A stretch of DNA of 64,000 nt. It comes from Microbacterium sp. M28. Its GTDB lineage: Bacteria > Actinomycetota > Actinomycetes > Actinomycetales > Microbacteriaceae. The position numbers were made by a program, and so were the translations under genes. The stretch is from assembly GCF_025836995.1 (NCBI RefSeq), contig NZ_CP107546.1:1612001-1676000 (forward strand). Reading direction: 5' to 3'. The notes under the pieces are model-generated. The model saw only the letters and a program-made list of their open reading frames with translations, did not search any database and had not been told where the DNA came from. This document shows, piece after piece, positions 57,233 through 63,854 of this stretch (position 1 is its first letter; each line of letters starts with the position of its first letter).

Positions 57233-57972
57233 CGGACTTCGAGCTCGCGCGGATCCCCGCCGGTTCCGTCACCCTCCACGACGCGCGGCGGAAGCAGCAC
57301 CGGACGGTGGCGCTGGAGAGCTTCGAGATCGGCGTCTTCGCCGTCACCGAGGAGCAGTTCGCCGAGGTCCTCGGAATCGCGTCCCGGCATCCGCGTCGGC
57401 CCGCGGCCGACCTGAGCTGGCTCCGAGCCGTGCGGTTCTGCAACGCGGCCTCCGAGTGGGAGGGCTTGGACCCTGCCTATTCGTTCGACGGCGAGGACGT
57501 CACCTGGCACGTCGACAGCGACGGCTACCGTCTGCCGACGGAAGCCGAATGGGAACTCGCGTGCCGCGCCGGATCCACCGGTCCGCACTACGGACCGCTC
57601 CCGGATATCGCCTGGACGAGCGCCGACGGGCTGCGTCACCCGCAGGATGTCGGTGGGAAGCTGCCGAACCTGAACGGCCTGTTCGACATGCTCGGAAACG
57701 TCTGGGAGTGGTGCTGGGATCTGCTCGACCCGGCGCGGTACGACGACTACCGGGTGTTCCGCGGTGGCGGCTTCGACGACGACGCGTGGAGCGTCCGGGC
57801 ATCCGTTCGCCGAGGAGGAGCACCGCGCATGCATCATGCCGATGTCGGCATGCGACTCGCGCGCGGTGGATTCGATGCCCTGGACGCGGCGCAGGGCTGG
57901 TCGGCGCGGGCGGACCGGGAACAGGCGATGGCGGACGGTGCACGACCGGTGGGGTGGACTCCGCGGCGCTGA
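57229..57972 (+). CDS. FGE-sulfatase-fold (SUMF1/EgtB-like) protein
   Basis: A 247-residue single-domain protein of the formylglycine-generating-enzyme fold. Family features are IPAGSVTL at the N terminus, YRLPTEAEWELACRAG, LNGLFDMLGNVWEWCWD and RVFRGGGFDD. The C-terminal segment reads MHHADVGMRLAR where true formylglycine-generating enzymes have cysteines that bind copper, so it is unlikely to activate a sulphatase. No sulphatase gene is nearby. It is co-transcribed with the SGNH hydrolase and the YczE-type protein. The role is unknown. Confidence 0.82.
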   Translation: MTDFELARIPAGSVTLHDARRKQHRTVALESFEIGVFAVTEEQFAEVLGIASRHPRRPAADLSWLRAVRFCNAASEWEGLDPAYSFDGEDVTWHVDSDGYRLPTEAEWELACRAGSTGPHYGPLPDIAWTSADGLRHPQDVGGKLPNLNGLFDMLGNVWEWCWDLLDPARYDDYRVFRGGGFDDDAWSVRASVRRGGAPRMHHADVGMRLARGGFDALDAAQGWSARADREQAMADGARPVGWTPRR

Positions 57973-58085
57973 GGCTCTGTCCGCGCATGTCAACCCCCTG
58001 GTTCTCCGGCCGCGGATGCCCGATCCTGGGGACCCCAGGCGCTCCTGCGCCCCCACCGGACCTGTCGGTCCCGGAAGGAGTTCTC

Positions 58086-58346
58086 ATGAGCATCGGAACC
58101 GGAGTCGTGCTGTTCGTCATCGGCGCGATCCTCGCATTCGCGGTCAACGTCGAAGTCGAGTGGGCGAACCTCGATCTGATCGGCTACATCCTGATGGGTG
58201 CCGGCGCGGTCGTCTTCATCATCGGACTGATCATGCTCGCCAAGCGCCGCCGTACCGACGTGGTGACCCGTACCGAGACCGATCCGGTCGCGGGGGAGCA
58301 GGTCTCACGCCGCTCGATGCGTTCGGATGAGCCGGGAGCGTTCTGA
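58086..58346 (+). CDS. DUF6458-like small membrane protein
   Basis: An 86-residue protein with two membrane helices (about 4-22 and 32-52) and a charged C-terminal tail (RRRTDVVTRTETD...). Size and sequence fit the small actinobacterial DUF6458 family. The ribosome binding site GGAAGGAG is well placed before ATG 58086. It converges with the minus-strand GNAT, separated by 12 nt. The in-frame extension to 57456 overlaps the FGE-like gene and is not used. Confidence 0.7.
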   Translation: MSIGTGVVLFVIGAILAFAVNVEVEWANLDLIGYILMGAGAVVFIIGLIMLAKRRRTDVVTRTETDPVAGEQVSRRSMRSDEPGAF

Positions 58347-58358
58347 CGAGAAGTCGCG

Positions 58359-58772
58359 TCAGGACATCGTCCGGACCATGTAGCGCCTCGGGTCATCCGG
58401 GTTCTCGAAACCGTACTGCGCGTACAGGCCGTGCGCGTCGGCGGTCGCGAGGAGCATCCGGCTGAGCCCGAGGGGCTGCAGGTCCGCGATGATGCCCTCC
58501 ACGAGCATCTTTCCCACGCCCTGTCCGCGCACAGCCTCATCGACGAACACGTCGCAGAGCCACGCGAAGGTGACGCCATCGGTGACCACCCGCGCGTACG
58601 CGACCTGGACGCGCGAGGCATCGTCCCAGACGCCGTAGTTGCGCGATCCGTCGATCGCGGCATCCTGCTTCGGTCGCGGGCGACCGGCCGCCCAGTACGA
58701 CTTCTCGCTCAGCCACGCGTGCACCCTGGCACGATCGATCCTGGTGTCGTCCTGCGCGAAGGTGAACGTCAT
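58359..58772 (-). CDS. GNAT-family acetyltransferase
   Basis: A 137-residue acetyltransferase. The acetyl-CoA site is VDEAVRGQGVGKML, with LLATADAHGLYAQYGF as the C-terminal motif, and the N terminus contains WLSEKSYWAAGRP, which is frequent in one GNAT subfamily. ATG 58772 overlaps the stop of the MFS gene (58769) as ATGA, so it is translated after the transporter. The acceptor is not known. Confidence 0.84.
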   Translation of the reverse strand: MTFTFAQDDTRIDRARVHAWLSEKSYWAAGRPRPKQDAAIDGSRNYGVWDDASRVQVAYARVVTDGVTFAWLCDVFVDEAVRGQGVGKMLVEGIIADLQPLGLSRMLLATADAHGLYAQYGFENPDDPRRYMVRTMS

Positions 58773-60097
58773 GGCCGTCTCCGTTCCGGGTCCAGACCGA
58801 TGCGGATGCGGGTGCGCTTCCGCTCGATCACGATGAACGTCGCTCCCAGCAGCCAGAGCGGCATCTGGGCGAGGAAGGCGATGCGGAAAGCATCCAGGGA
58901 ATACGTTTCGGGTGTCCCAGCGCCCTGCAGATCGAGCGCGAGCCCGATGAGGAAGATCGCGATCAGCGCCGCGATGAAACCCCCGGCGTTCGTCACGCCG
59001 GTCGCCGTGCTCAGCCGGTGCGACGGATTGTGCGTCCTGGCATGGTCGAACGCGATCATGGATGCCGGGCCGCCGGTGGCGAGTGCGATCGCCAGAACGT
59101 ACAGGAGCCAGATCGGTGCGGGACCCGGGAGAACGATGACGACCGTCCATGCGATCATCTGCGCGGCGACGGCAGGAAGCACGAGCGCGAGCGAACGGTG
59201 GTTCGGGATGCGACGCGACAGGTCGCCGATCAGCGGACCCAGGAGCATTCCCGAGACCACATACACCGAGATGATCGTTGCCGCCTGAGCGGTCGAGAGG
59301 CCTTCGCCCGCGGTCAGGAAGGGCATTCCCCAGAGGATCACGAACGCCGTGCCCGCGAACGGCGTGGTGAAGTGCGACCAGAAGGCCAACCGGGTGCCGG
59401 GGTGCGCCCACGCCGCGCGGATTCCGACACCCGTGTCGATCGCACTGGTCACGACGCGGACGACGCCGGTGTCGGTGTTCACGGTGACGTCAGCGGCGAG
59501 CTCCGGTGGATGGTTGCGGATCACCGCGAACACGAGGACGGCGAACAGGATGCCGAGGCCGGCGATGCTGCCGAACGTGATGGTCCATGTCGTCGCGTGC
59601 AGGAGCGCCGCGAGCGGGATGAGGGCGACGAGCTGTCCCGTCTGCCCGACCAGGCCGGTGAACTGCACCATGACGGGCCCTCGCTGCGCGGGGAACCACG
59701 TGGCCACCAGGCGCAGGACGGCCGGGAACACCGCCGCGTCGCCGGCACCGAGCAGCACACGCGCGACGAGGGCGATTCCGATGCTCGGCGAGACGGCCAT
59801 GACGAGCTGCCCCGCGGCCATCAGCACCATGCCGATCGTGATGATCGGACGTGAGCCGTACTTGTCCAGCAGGATGCCGATCGGGATCTGCATCCCGCCG
59901 TAGACGGCGAGCTGCACGACCGCGAACAGGGACAGCGTCGAGGCGTCGGCCTGAAAGCGCTCGGCGGCATCGACGCCGACGGCGCCGAGCGAGGTGCGGT
60001 TCGTGATCGCGAGAGTGTAGGCGGCGACGCCCACCGACCAGATCAGCCAGGCCCGCCACCCCGGCGTCGTCGCGGGGGAGAGGGGAGCCGATCGCAC
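58769..60097 (-). CDS. MFS transporter
   Basis: A 442-residue 12-helix major facilitator protein, with AAYTLAITNRTSLGAVGVDAAERF at the start, GMQIPIGILLDKYGSRP as the loop 2-3 signature and LLGAGDAAVFPAVLRLVATWFP. The pattern is close to the ACS/nitrate-like or drug-type MFS branch. No substrate can be assigned. The GTG start at 60097 is 6 nt downstream of a TAGCGT -10 (complement at 60104-60109). It is followed by an overlapping GNAT gene. Confidence 0.84.
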   Translation of the reverse strand: MRSAPLSPATTPGWRAWLIWSVGVAAYTLAITNRTSLGAVGVDAAERFQADASTLSLFAVVQLAVYGGMQIPIGILLDKYGSRPIITIGMVLMAAGQLVMAVSPSIGIALVARVLLGAGDAAVFPAVLRLVATWFPAQRGPVMVQFTGLVGQTGQLVALIPLAALLHATTWTITFGSIAGLGILFAVLVFAVIRNHPPELAADVTVNTDTGVVRVVTSAIDTGVGIRAAWAHPGTRLAFWSHFTTPFAGTAFVILWGMPFLTAGEGLSTAQAATIISVYVVSGMLLGPLIGDLSRRIPNHRSLALVLPAVAAQMIAWTVVIVLPGPAPIWLLYVLAIALATGGPASMIAFDHARTHNPSHRLSTATGVTNAGGFIAALIAIFLIGLALDLQGAGTPETYSLDAFRIAFLAQMPLWLLGATFIVIERKRTRIRIGLDPERRRP

Positions 60098-60103
60098 CTC
60101 TCT

Positions 60104-60109
60104 ACGCTA
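60104..60109 (-). promoter_or_regulatory. -10-like element for the minus-strand MFS gene
   Basis: TAGCGT on the minus strand, 6 nt before the GTG at 60097, with no leader. Confidence 0.45.
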
Positions 60110-60117
60110 CTCCCGTG

Positions 60118-60663
60118 TCAGCGCAGATCCCGCGCGAGCACGCAGAGTTCCGGAGAGTCGCCGATGCGGATGCCGGTGGCGATCTCGGCCCATCCGAGGG
60201 CGGCGTAGAACTGTGCCGCCGCCTCCGCTTCGGCGTAGCGGCTGAGCACGGCGGTCGCGTAGGGCACGTCCGCGAGCAGCTCCTCCATCAATGCCGCGGC
60301 GACCCCGCCGCGCCGGTGCGAACGGCGCACGGCGAGTTCCATGACGCAGAAGCAGGCGTCTCCGAACCAGCGACGCAGCACGTCCTCGTCCAGAAGCGCG
60401 GCCATGCGGCCCCGCCACCAATCACCGGCGGCGATTCCTGTGCCCAGGGCGAGCGCCACGGCATCCGTGCCGTCCCACGCGAGCAGCAACCGGACGTCGG
60501 GTTTTGTGATGGCGTAACGGTGGATGCGCTCGACGAAAGATGCTCGGGCGGCCGAGGCGTCCTCGAGGTAGGGCGCTTCGGCGAAGGTCTGAGCGTACAG
60601 GTCAGCGGCGCGCGCGAGCTCGTGTTCGTCGCCGTCCCACACGGTGATGCGGATGCCGGTCAT
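60118..60663 (-). CDS. GNAT-family acetyltransferase
   Basis: A 181-residue acetyltransferase. The motif A region is VMELAVRRSHRRGGVAAALMEELL, and AAAQFYAALGWAEI is the family C-terminal pattern. The N-terminal half carries DLYAQTFAEAPYLEDASAA, which belongs to the substrate side. It overlaps the following gene on its 5' side (60660-60663) and is transcribed from the cluster above; a separate promoter serves the MFS gene downstream. Substrate unknown. Confidence 0.82.
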   Translation of the reverse strand: MTGIRITVWDGDEHELARAADLYAQTFAEAPYLEDASAARASFVERIHRYAITKPDVRLLLAWDGTDAVALALGTGIAAGDWWRGRMAALLDEDVLRRWFGDACFCVMELAVRRSHRRGGVAAALMEELLADVPYATAVLSRYAEAEAAAQFYAALGWAEIATGIRIGDSPELCVLARDLR

Positions 60664-61145
60664 GCACTGCTCGTGGTGTCCGCGAAGAGCAGCCGCGGGT
60701 GCGGTTCGAAACCGTTGCGCGCATACATCGCGATGGACTCGGGCGAGGTGTGCACGGTCACGTGCTCGGCCCCGTGGTCGCGTGCGGCCTCGAGCACCGT
60801 CTTCACGAGACGTCCGCCGATGCCACGGCCGCGGTACGGCGTGAGCACGTAGCAGGACTGGAGGTCGCCGGACAGCCGGGCGAGACTGCTCGTGGTGGGA
60901 ACCCGCGGAGCCAGCGCGAGCCAGGCCATGCCGACGATGTCGGAACCGGCCGCGGCGACGAACGGGATGTGCGATGCGGCGTGCTGGCGCGCCCAGCCGG
61001 CGGCCGCCGCGACGTACTCGGCTTCGGTCATGCCCGGCTGCTGGCCCCGATCGTGGATATTCCAGATCCAACGGAGCCGCACCACGTGCTCGAGTTCGTC
61101 GTCGCGCGCGGTGCGGATCTCGATCGTCGGTGTGGCTTCGCCCAT
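60660..61145 (-). CDS. GNAT-family acetyltransferase
   Basis: A 161-residue acetyltransferase. The motif YVLTPYRGRGIGGRLVKTVL is the acetyl-CoA binding site, and SIAMYARNGFEPHPRLLF is the C-terminal family pattern. The protein overlaps the next GNAT by 4 nt. The start ATG at 61145 lies 7 nt after a TAGCGT on the minus strand, so translation is probably leaderless. Substrate unknown. Confidence 0.85.
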   Translation of the reverse strand: MGEATPTIEIRTARDDELEHVVRLRWIWNIHDRGQQPGMTEAEYVAAAAGWARQHAASHIPFVAAAGSDIVGMAWLALAPRVPTTSSLARLSGDLQSCYVLTPYRGRGIGGRLVKTVLEAARDHGAEHVTVHTSPESIAMYARNGFEPHPRLLFADTTSSA

Positions 61146-61152
61146 GGATCCA

Positions 61153-61158
61153 ACGCTA
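61153..61158 (-). promoter_or_regulatory. -10-like element for the minus-strand GNAT pair
   Basis: TAGCGT on the minus strand sits in the 15-nt gap after the kinase-like gene, 7 nt before ATG 61145. Confidence 0.45.
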
Positions 61159-61160
61159 GC

Positions 61161-61763
61161 TCAGCGGATGTGCTGCATGCCGACGCGCAAGCGCCGCAAC
61201 TGGTAGCGCCAGGGGACCAGTCGCGGCGCGGTCAGCGTCAGACCGGCATCCTGCGCGATCCACTCGACGACCTCGTCGGTCGTCCGATCATCCGTCGCGA
61301 CATGGGTGGCGTAGCGCTCCTGCTCGAGGGCCGCGACGCAGCGGGGGATCTGTTCGACCGCCCAGGACTCTCGGCGCAGGCCCGAGCGTATGAAGGCGAT
61401 GCGTGTGCTCAACCGCTTCAGGAGCGTCTCCGGACTGGCGATCAGCGCGTAGTGGCGGACGTCGACGCCGCGGACGCGCAGCCCGCCGAGGATCTCGTCG
61501 AAGTAGTCGTCGCGCACGATCGTCATGGGAACGAACACCGGGCCCGGATGCACCGCGTCGATCTGCTGCAGCGTCTCAACCACCGAAGAGCGCCATTGCG
61601 CGAGGTCCTGGAAGTCTCGACGAGCGGCCGGCGGAAGCATCCGCTGGAGGGCGAAGCCCGCCACCTCGGGGTCCGCGACATGGGCGCCCGAAAGCCGACG
61701 CTTCAGCTCGAACGCCGTGTGGGTCTTGCCGGCGCCGAAGGCCCCGTTGATCCAGATCAGCAC
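61161..61763 (-). CDS. P-loop ATPase/kinase (AAA or zeta-like nucleoside kinase fold)
   Basis: A 200-residue P-loop protein, reading LIWINGAFGAGKTHTAFEL at the N terminus (Walker A GAFGAGKT). The remainder shows an alpha/beta kinase-like pattern with RDDYFDEIL and EWIAQDAGL but no clear Walker B. It resembles small ATP-binding proteins annotated as kinases or chloramphenicol-phosphotransferase-like. The GTG at 61763 is chosen because a TATGCT -10 (minus, 61771-61776) lies 7 nt before it; ATG 61775 and TTG 61796 would lie within or upstream of that element. Confidence 0.72.
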   Translation of the reverse strand: MLIWINGAFGAGKTHTAFELKRRLSGAHVADPEVAGFALQRMLPPAARRDFQDLAQWRSSVVETLQQIDAVHPGPVFVPMTIVRDDYFDEILGGLRVRGVDVRHYALIASPETLLKRLSTRIAFIRSGLRRESWAVEQIPRCVAALEQERYATHVATDDRTTDEVVEWIAQDAGLTLTAPRLVPWRYQLRRLRVGMQHIR

Positions 61764-61770
61764 GGCCCTC

Positions 61771-61776
61771 AGCATA
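61771..61776 (-). promoter_or_regulatory. -10-like element for the P-loop gene
   Basis: TATGCT on the minus strand, 7 nt before GTG 61763; it decides between the alternative starts. Confidence 0.4.
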
Positions 61777-61806
61777 GGCGCGCTGATCCGGATCAACGGG
61801 TGAGGG

Positions 61807-62199
61807 TCACTCCTGCGGCGCGTCCACCCAGCTGACGAGCTGCCACACCAGCCCGTTCGGGTCGGCGAACTGGCAGTAGCGCTCGCCCCAGGGCTCGGTC
61901 TCGGGTGCGGTGACGACCTCCGCGCCGTTCGCCGCGATCCGCGCGAACTCCGCGTCGATGTCGTCGACGACGAACACCAGCAGCAGACCCTGTCCCGCCG
62001 AGCCGGCGATGCGCTCGGGCTTGAACGTTCCCAATCCGGTGCGCAGGAAGATCACGTTGACCCCGGCAGTCGGATGCTCGAGCGACACGAATCCTTCGGC
62101 AGCCATGGCCTCGGTGAACCCGAAATGGGTGATCGCGAAGTGCGCAGACGCCTGTTCGTCCGGCACGTTGAGTGACACTGCGGTGGCGTTGATCTGCAT
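61807..62199 (-). CDS. VOC-family (glyoxalase/bleomycin-resistance fold) protein
   Basis: A 130-residue vicinal-oxygen-chelate protein with two betaalphabeta modules: ATAVSLNVPDEQASAHFAITHFGF at the N terminus and RYCQFADPNGLVWQLVSW at the C terminus, which carries the family's last glutamate- or glutamine-like metal position. It could be a dioxygenase-type or antibiotic-binding member; no metal ligand set is certain. ATG 62199 faces the divergent TetR gene across a palindromic operator, so the TetR regulator probably controls it. Confidence 0.82.
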   Translation of the reverse strand: MQINATAVSLNVPDEQASAHFAITHFGFTEAMAAEGFVSLEHPTAGVNVIFLRTGLGTFKPERIAGSAGQGLLLVFVVDDIDAEFARIAANGAEVVTAPETEPWGERYCQFADPNGLVWQLVSWVDAPQE

Positions 62200-62214
62200 G
62201 GGGCCCTCTCGTCG

Positions 62215-62240
62215 TTATACAATGTACGATGTACAGCGTA
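62215..62240. promoter_or_regulatory. TetR operator and divergent promoter region
   Basis: TGTAC-GAT-GTACA (62223-62235) is a perfect 5-bp inverted repeat flanked by TATACAAT on the left and AGCGTA on the right. TACAAT (62218-62223) can serve as the -10 for the TetR gene, and the opposite strand offers TATAAC-like sequence for the VOC gene. A repressor bound here would block both. This overlap also makes an ATG at 62222 an unlikely start. Confidence 0.5.
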
Positions 62241-62284
62241 ATGGGACGGCTCGATATTCCGCATCCGAGAAAGAAGTCGACGGC

Positions 62285-63019
62285 ATGGTTCAGCACCTGA
62301 TCGATCTGCTCTGGGCAGACCACGTCGAGGCTCCTCGGGCGGGCCGCCGAGGGCCGCGGTCGCGCCTGACCGGCACGGAGGTCGTCGATGCGGCGATCGA
62401 GATCGCTGACGCCGACGGGTTGGCCGCCGTCACGATGCGGCGACTGGGGGAGCGGCTCGGCATATCGACGATGTCCGTGTACACGCACGTCAACAGCCGG
62501 GATGACCTGCTCGTCCTGATGGCGGACGCGACGCGGCATCGGATGCCTCGACCCCTGTTCGCGCAGAAGGACTGGCGCTCGCGCGTCCGCGCTGTCGCGG
62601 AAGCCGAGCGAGAGCTGTTCCTGTCGCACCTCTGGCTCCTCGAGGTGACAGATCCGCGAACGGCACTCGGGCCGGGCGCCATCGCCCAGTACGACCATGA
62701 CCTGCACGCCTTCGACGGCACCGGCCTCGACGACGTCACGCGGGATGCCGCCGTGACGTTCGTCCTCGACTTCGTCCGGTCGGCGGCTCGCGCGATCGCG
62801 ACGACGCCGGTTGGAATGGGGGAGGAGTGGGAGTCGCTCGGCGCGCGCCTCGATCGCTATGTCGGTGACGACTTCCCCCTTGCCACGCGCGTCGGCGCGG
62901 CCGCAGGTGCAACGATGCAGGCGGCTTACAGCCCCGACCATGCCTGGCGTTTCGGCGTGGAGCGGGTGATCGACGGGTTGGCCGTGCTCGTTCAGGAGAC
63001 TCCATCGCCGGGGGAGTGA
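62285..63019 (+). CDS. TetR/AcrR-family transcriptional regulator
   Basis: A 244-residue regulator. The N-terminal helix-turn-helix region reads EVVDAAIEIADADGLAAVTMRRLGERLGISTMSVYTHV, a classic TetR pattern at about residues 30-70, followed by a helical ligand-binding domain of the TetR_C (ActII-like) type. The ATG at 62285 is preferred because GAGAAAGAAG lies 8 nt before it and the candidate -10 lies upstream; the in-frame ATG at 62222 is inside the operator. It probably represses itself and the divergent VOC gene. Confidence 0.85.
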   Translation: MVQHLIDLLWADHVEAPRAGRRGPRSRLTGTEVVDAAIEIADADGLAAVTMRRLGERLGISTMSVYTHVNSRDDLLVLMADATRHRMPRPLFAQKDWRSRVRAVAEAERELFLSHLWLLEVTDPRTALGPGAIAQYDHDLHAFDGTGLDDVTRDAAVTFVLDFVRSAARAIATTPVGMGEEWESLGARLDRYVGDDFPLATRVGAAAGATMQAAYSPDHAWRFGVERVIDGLAVLVQETPSPGE

Positions 63020-63038
63020 GACTCGCGCGCGGCTCTGG

Positions 63039-63044
63039 GAGAAT
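63039..63044 (+). promoter_or_regulatory. Possible -10 element, leaderless start
   Basis: GAGAAT keeps the conserved A2 and T6 of TAnnnT and ends 6 nt before ATG 63051. Confidence 0.35.
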
Positions 63045-63050
63045 CTGCCT

Positions 63051-63581
63051 ATGCCCGCGGATACCCCACTCAGCGCTCTCGACACCGAGCGCCTCATCCT
63101 GCGGCGCTCCGAGGAGTCGGACGCGGTCGTCTTCCGGCAGCTCTGGACCGAACGCGACGGGCGGGTTCCGCCGCATCGGCAGATCGACGCGGCAGGGCGT
63201 CCTTCGACAGAGGACATCGCGGCCAACCTTCGGTCCAAGCGGGCGGACATGAGGCCGGGGCTGCTCACCGTCGTGCGCCGGGATCTCGGCGATGTGATCG
63301 GCTACTGCGGCGTGGTGTTCGACGGCAATGGCGAACCAGACGAGCCGGAACTCGCGTTCGAGCTTCTGCAAGCGGTGCACAACCGTGGCTACGCGACCGA
63401 GGCCGGGCAGGCGGTGCTGGCATGGGCGGATTCCGCCGGCTACCGACGCGTCTGGGCCAGCGTGTGGGACTGGAATCTCGCATCACGACGAGCGCTCGAG
63501 AAGCTCGGGTTCATCGAGAGCGGTCGAGTCGTCAAGGAGAGCGAACACGGCCGGTCACTGCTGACCGTCCGTGAGCTCTGA
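63051..63581 (+). CDS. GNAT acetyltransferase, RimJ/RimL-like
   Basis: A 176-residue acetyltransferase with LDTERLILRRSEESDAVVF at the N terminus and EPELAFELLQAVHNRGYATEAGQAVLAWA as the acetyl-CoA site, then SVWDWNLASRRALEKLGF, typical of the RimJ/RimL branch. The acetylated target is not known. The gene stands alone between the TetR gene and the PLDc_N protein and has its own leaderless-type start. Confidence 0.85.
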   Translation: MPADTPLSALDTERLILRRSEESDAVVFRQLWTERDGRVPPHRQIDAAGRPSTEDIAANLRSKRADMRPGLLTVVRRDLGDVIGYCGVVFDGNGEPDEPELAFELLQAVHNRGYATEAGQAVLAWADSAGYRRVWASVWDWNLASRRALEKLGFIESGRVVKESEHGRSLLTVREL

Positions 63582-63602
63582 GAGAGGTGACGTGCGTTCC
63601 GT

Positions 63603-63608
63603 TAGGCT
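63603..63608 (+). promoter_or_regulatory. -10-like element, leaderless start of the PLDc_N gene
   Basis: TAGGCT ends 6 nt before ATG 63615. Confidence 0.5.
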
Positions 63609-63614
63609 CATCGC

Positions 63615-63854
63615 ATGCCTGAGTCCGTGAATCCGCTGGTGCCCGCCTGGTACGACATCGCGTGGTCGGGTGCAGCGGCCGTCACGTTCATTCTTCTCGT
63701 GATCTCACTCATCTCGGTCGCACGTGCGGCCAGATCGCTTTCATCGTTTCAAGCGCTCGCGTGGACGCTGGTCGCGATCTTCGTACCGGTCATCGGGCCA
63801 CTGGCGTGGCTGTTCATCGGGCGGCGTTCACTCGGCGCCTCCAGAAGCGCCTGA
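63615..63854 (+). CDS. PLDc_N-domain small membrane protein
   Basis: A 79-residue protein with two membrane helices (about 15-37 and 46-67) and the short PLDc_N pattern ALAWTLVAIFVPVIGPLAWLFIGRR, seen at the N terminus of cardiolipin-synthase-type proteins but here on its own with no HKD domain. Free-standing PLDc_N proteins are common in actinobacteria. Function is not known. Confidence 0.78.
   Translation: MPESVNPLVPAWYDIAWSGAAAVTFILLVISLISVARAARSLSSFQALAWTLVAIFVPVIGPLAWLFIGRRSLGASRSA

Noticed and set aside
57229..57972. The FGE-fold protein as a sulphatase-activating enzyme.
   Set aside because: The copper-binding cysteines are absent and no sulphatase gene is nearby.
61764..61796. TTG 61796 or ATG 61775 as the start of the P-loop gene.
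   Set aside because: A -10-like TATGCT lies over them and places the transcript start at GTG 61763, which also matches where the first beta strand begins.
62222..62284. ATG 62222 as the start of the TetR gene.
   Set aside because: It lies inside the palindromic operator and upstream of the likely transcription start; ATG 62285 has a Shine-Dalgarno.
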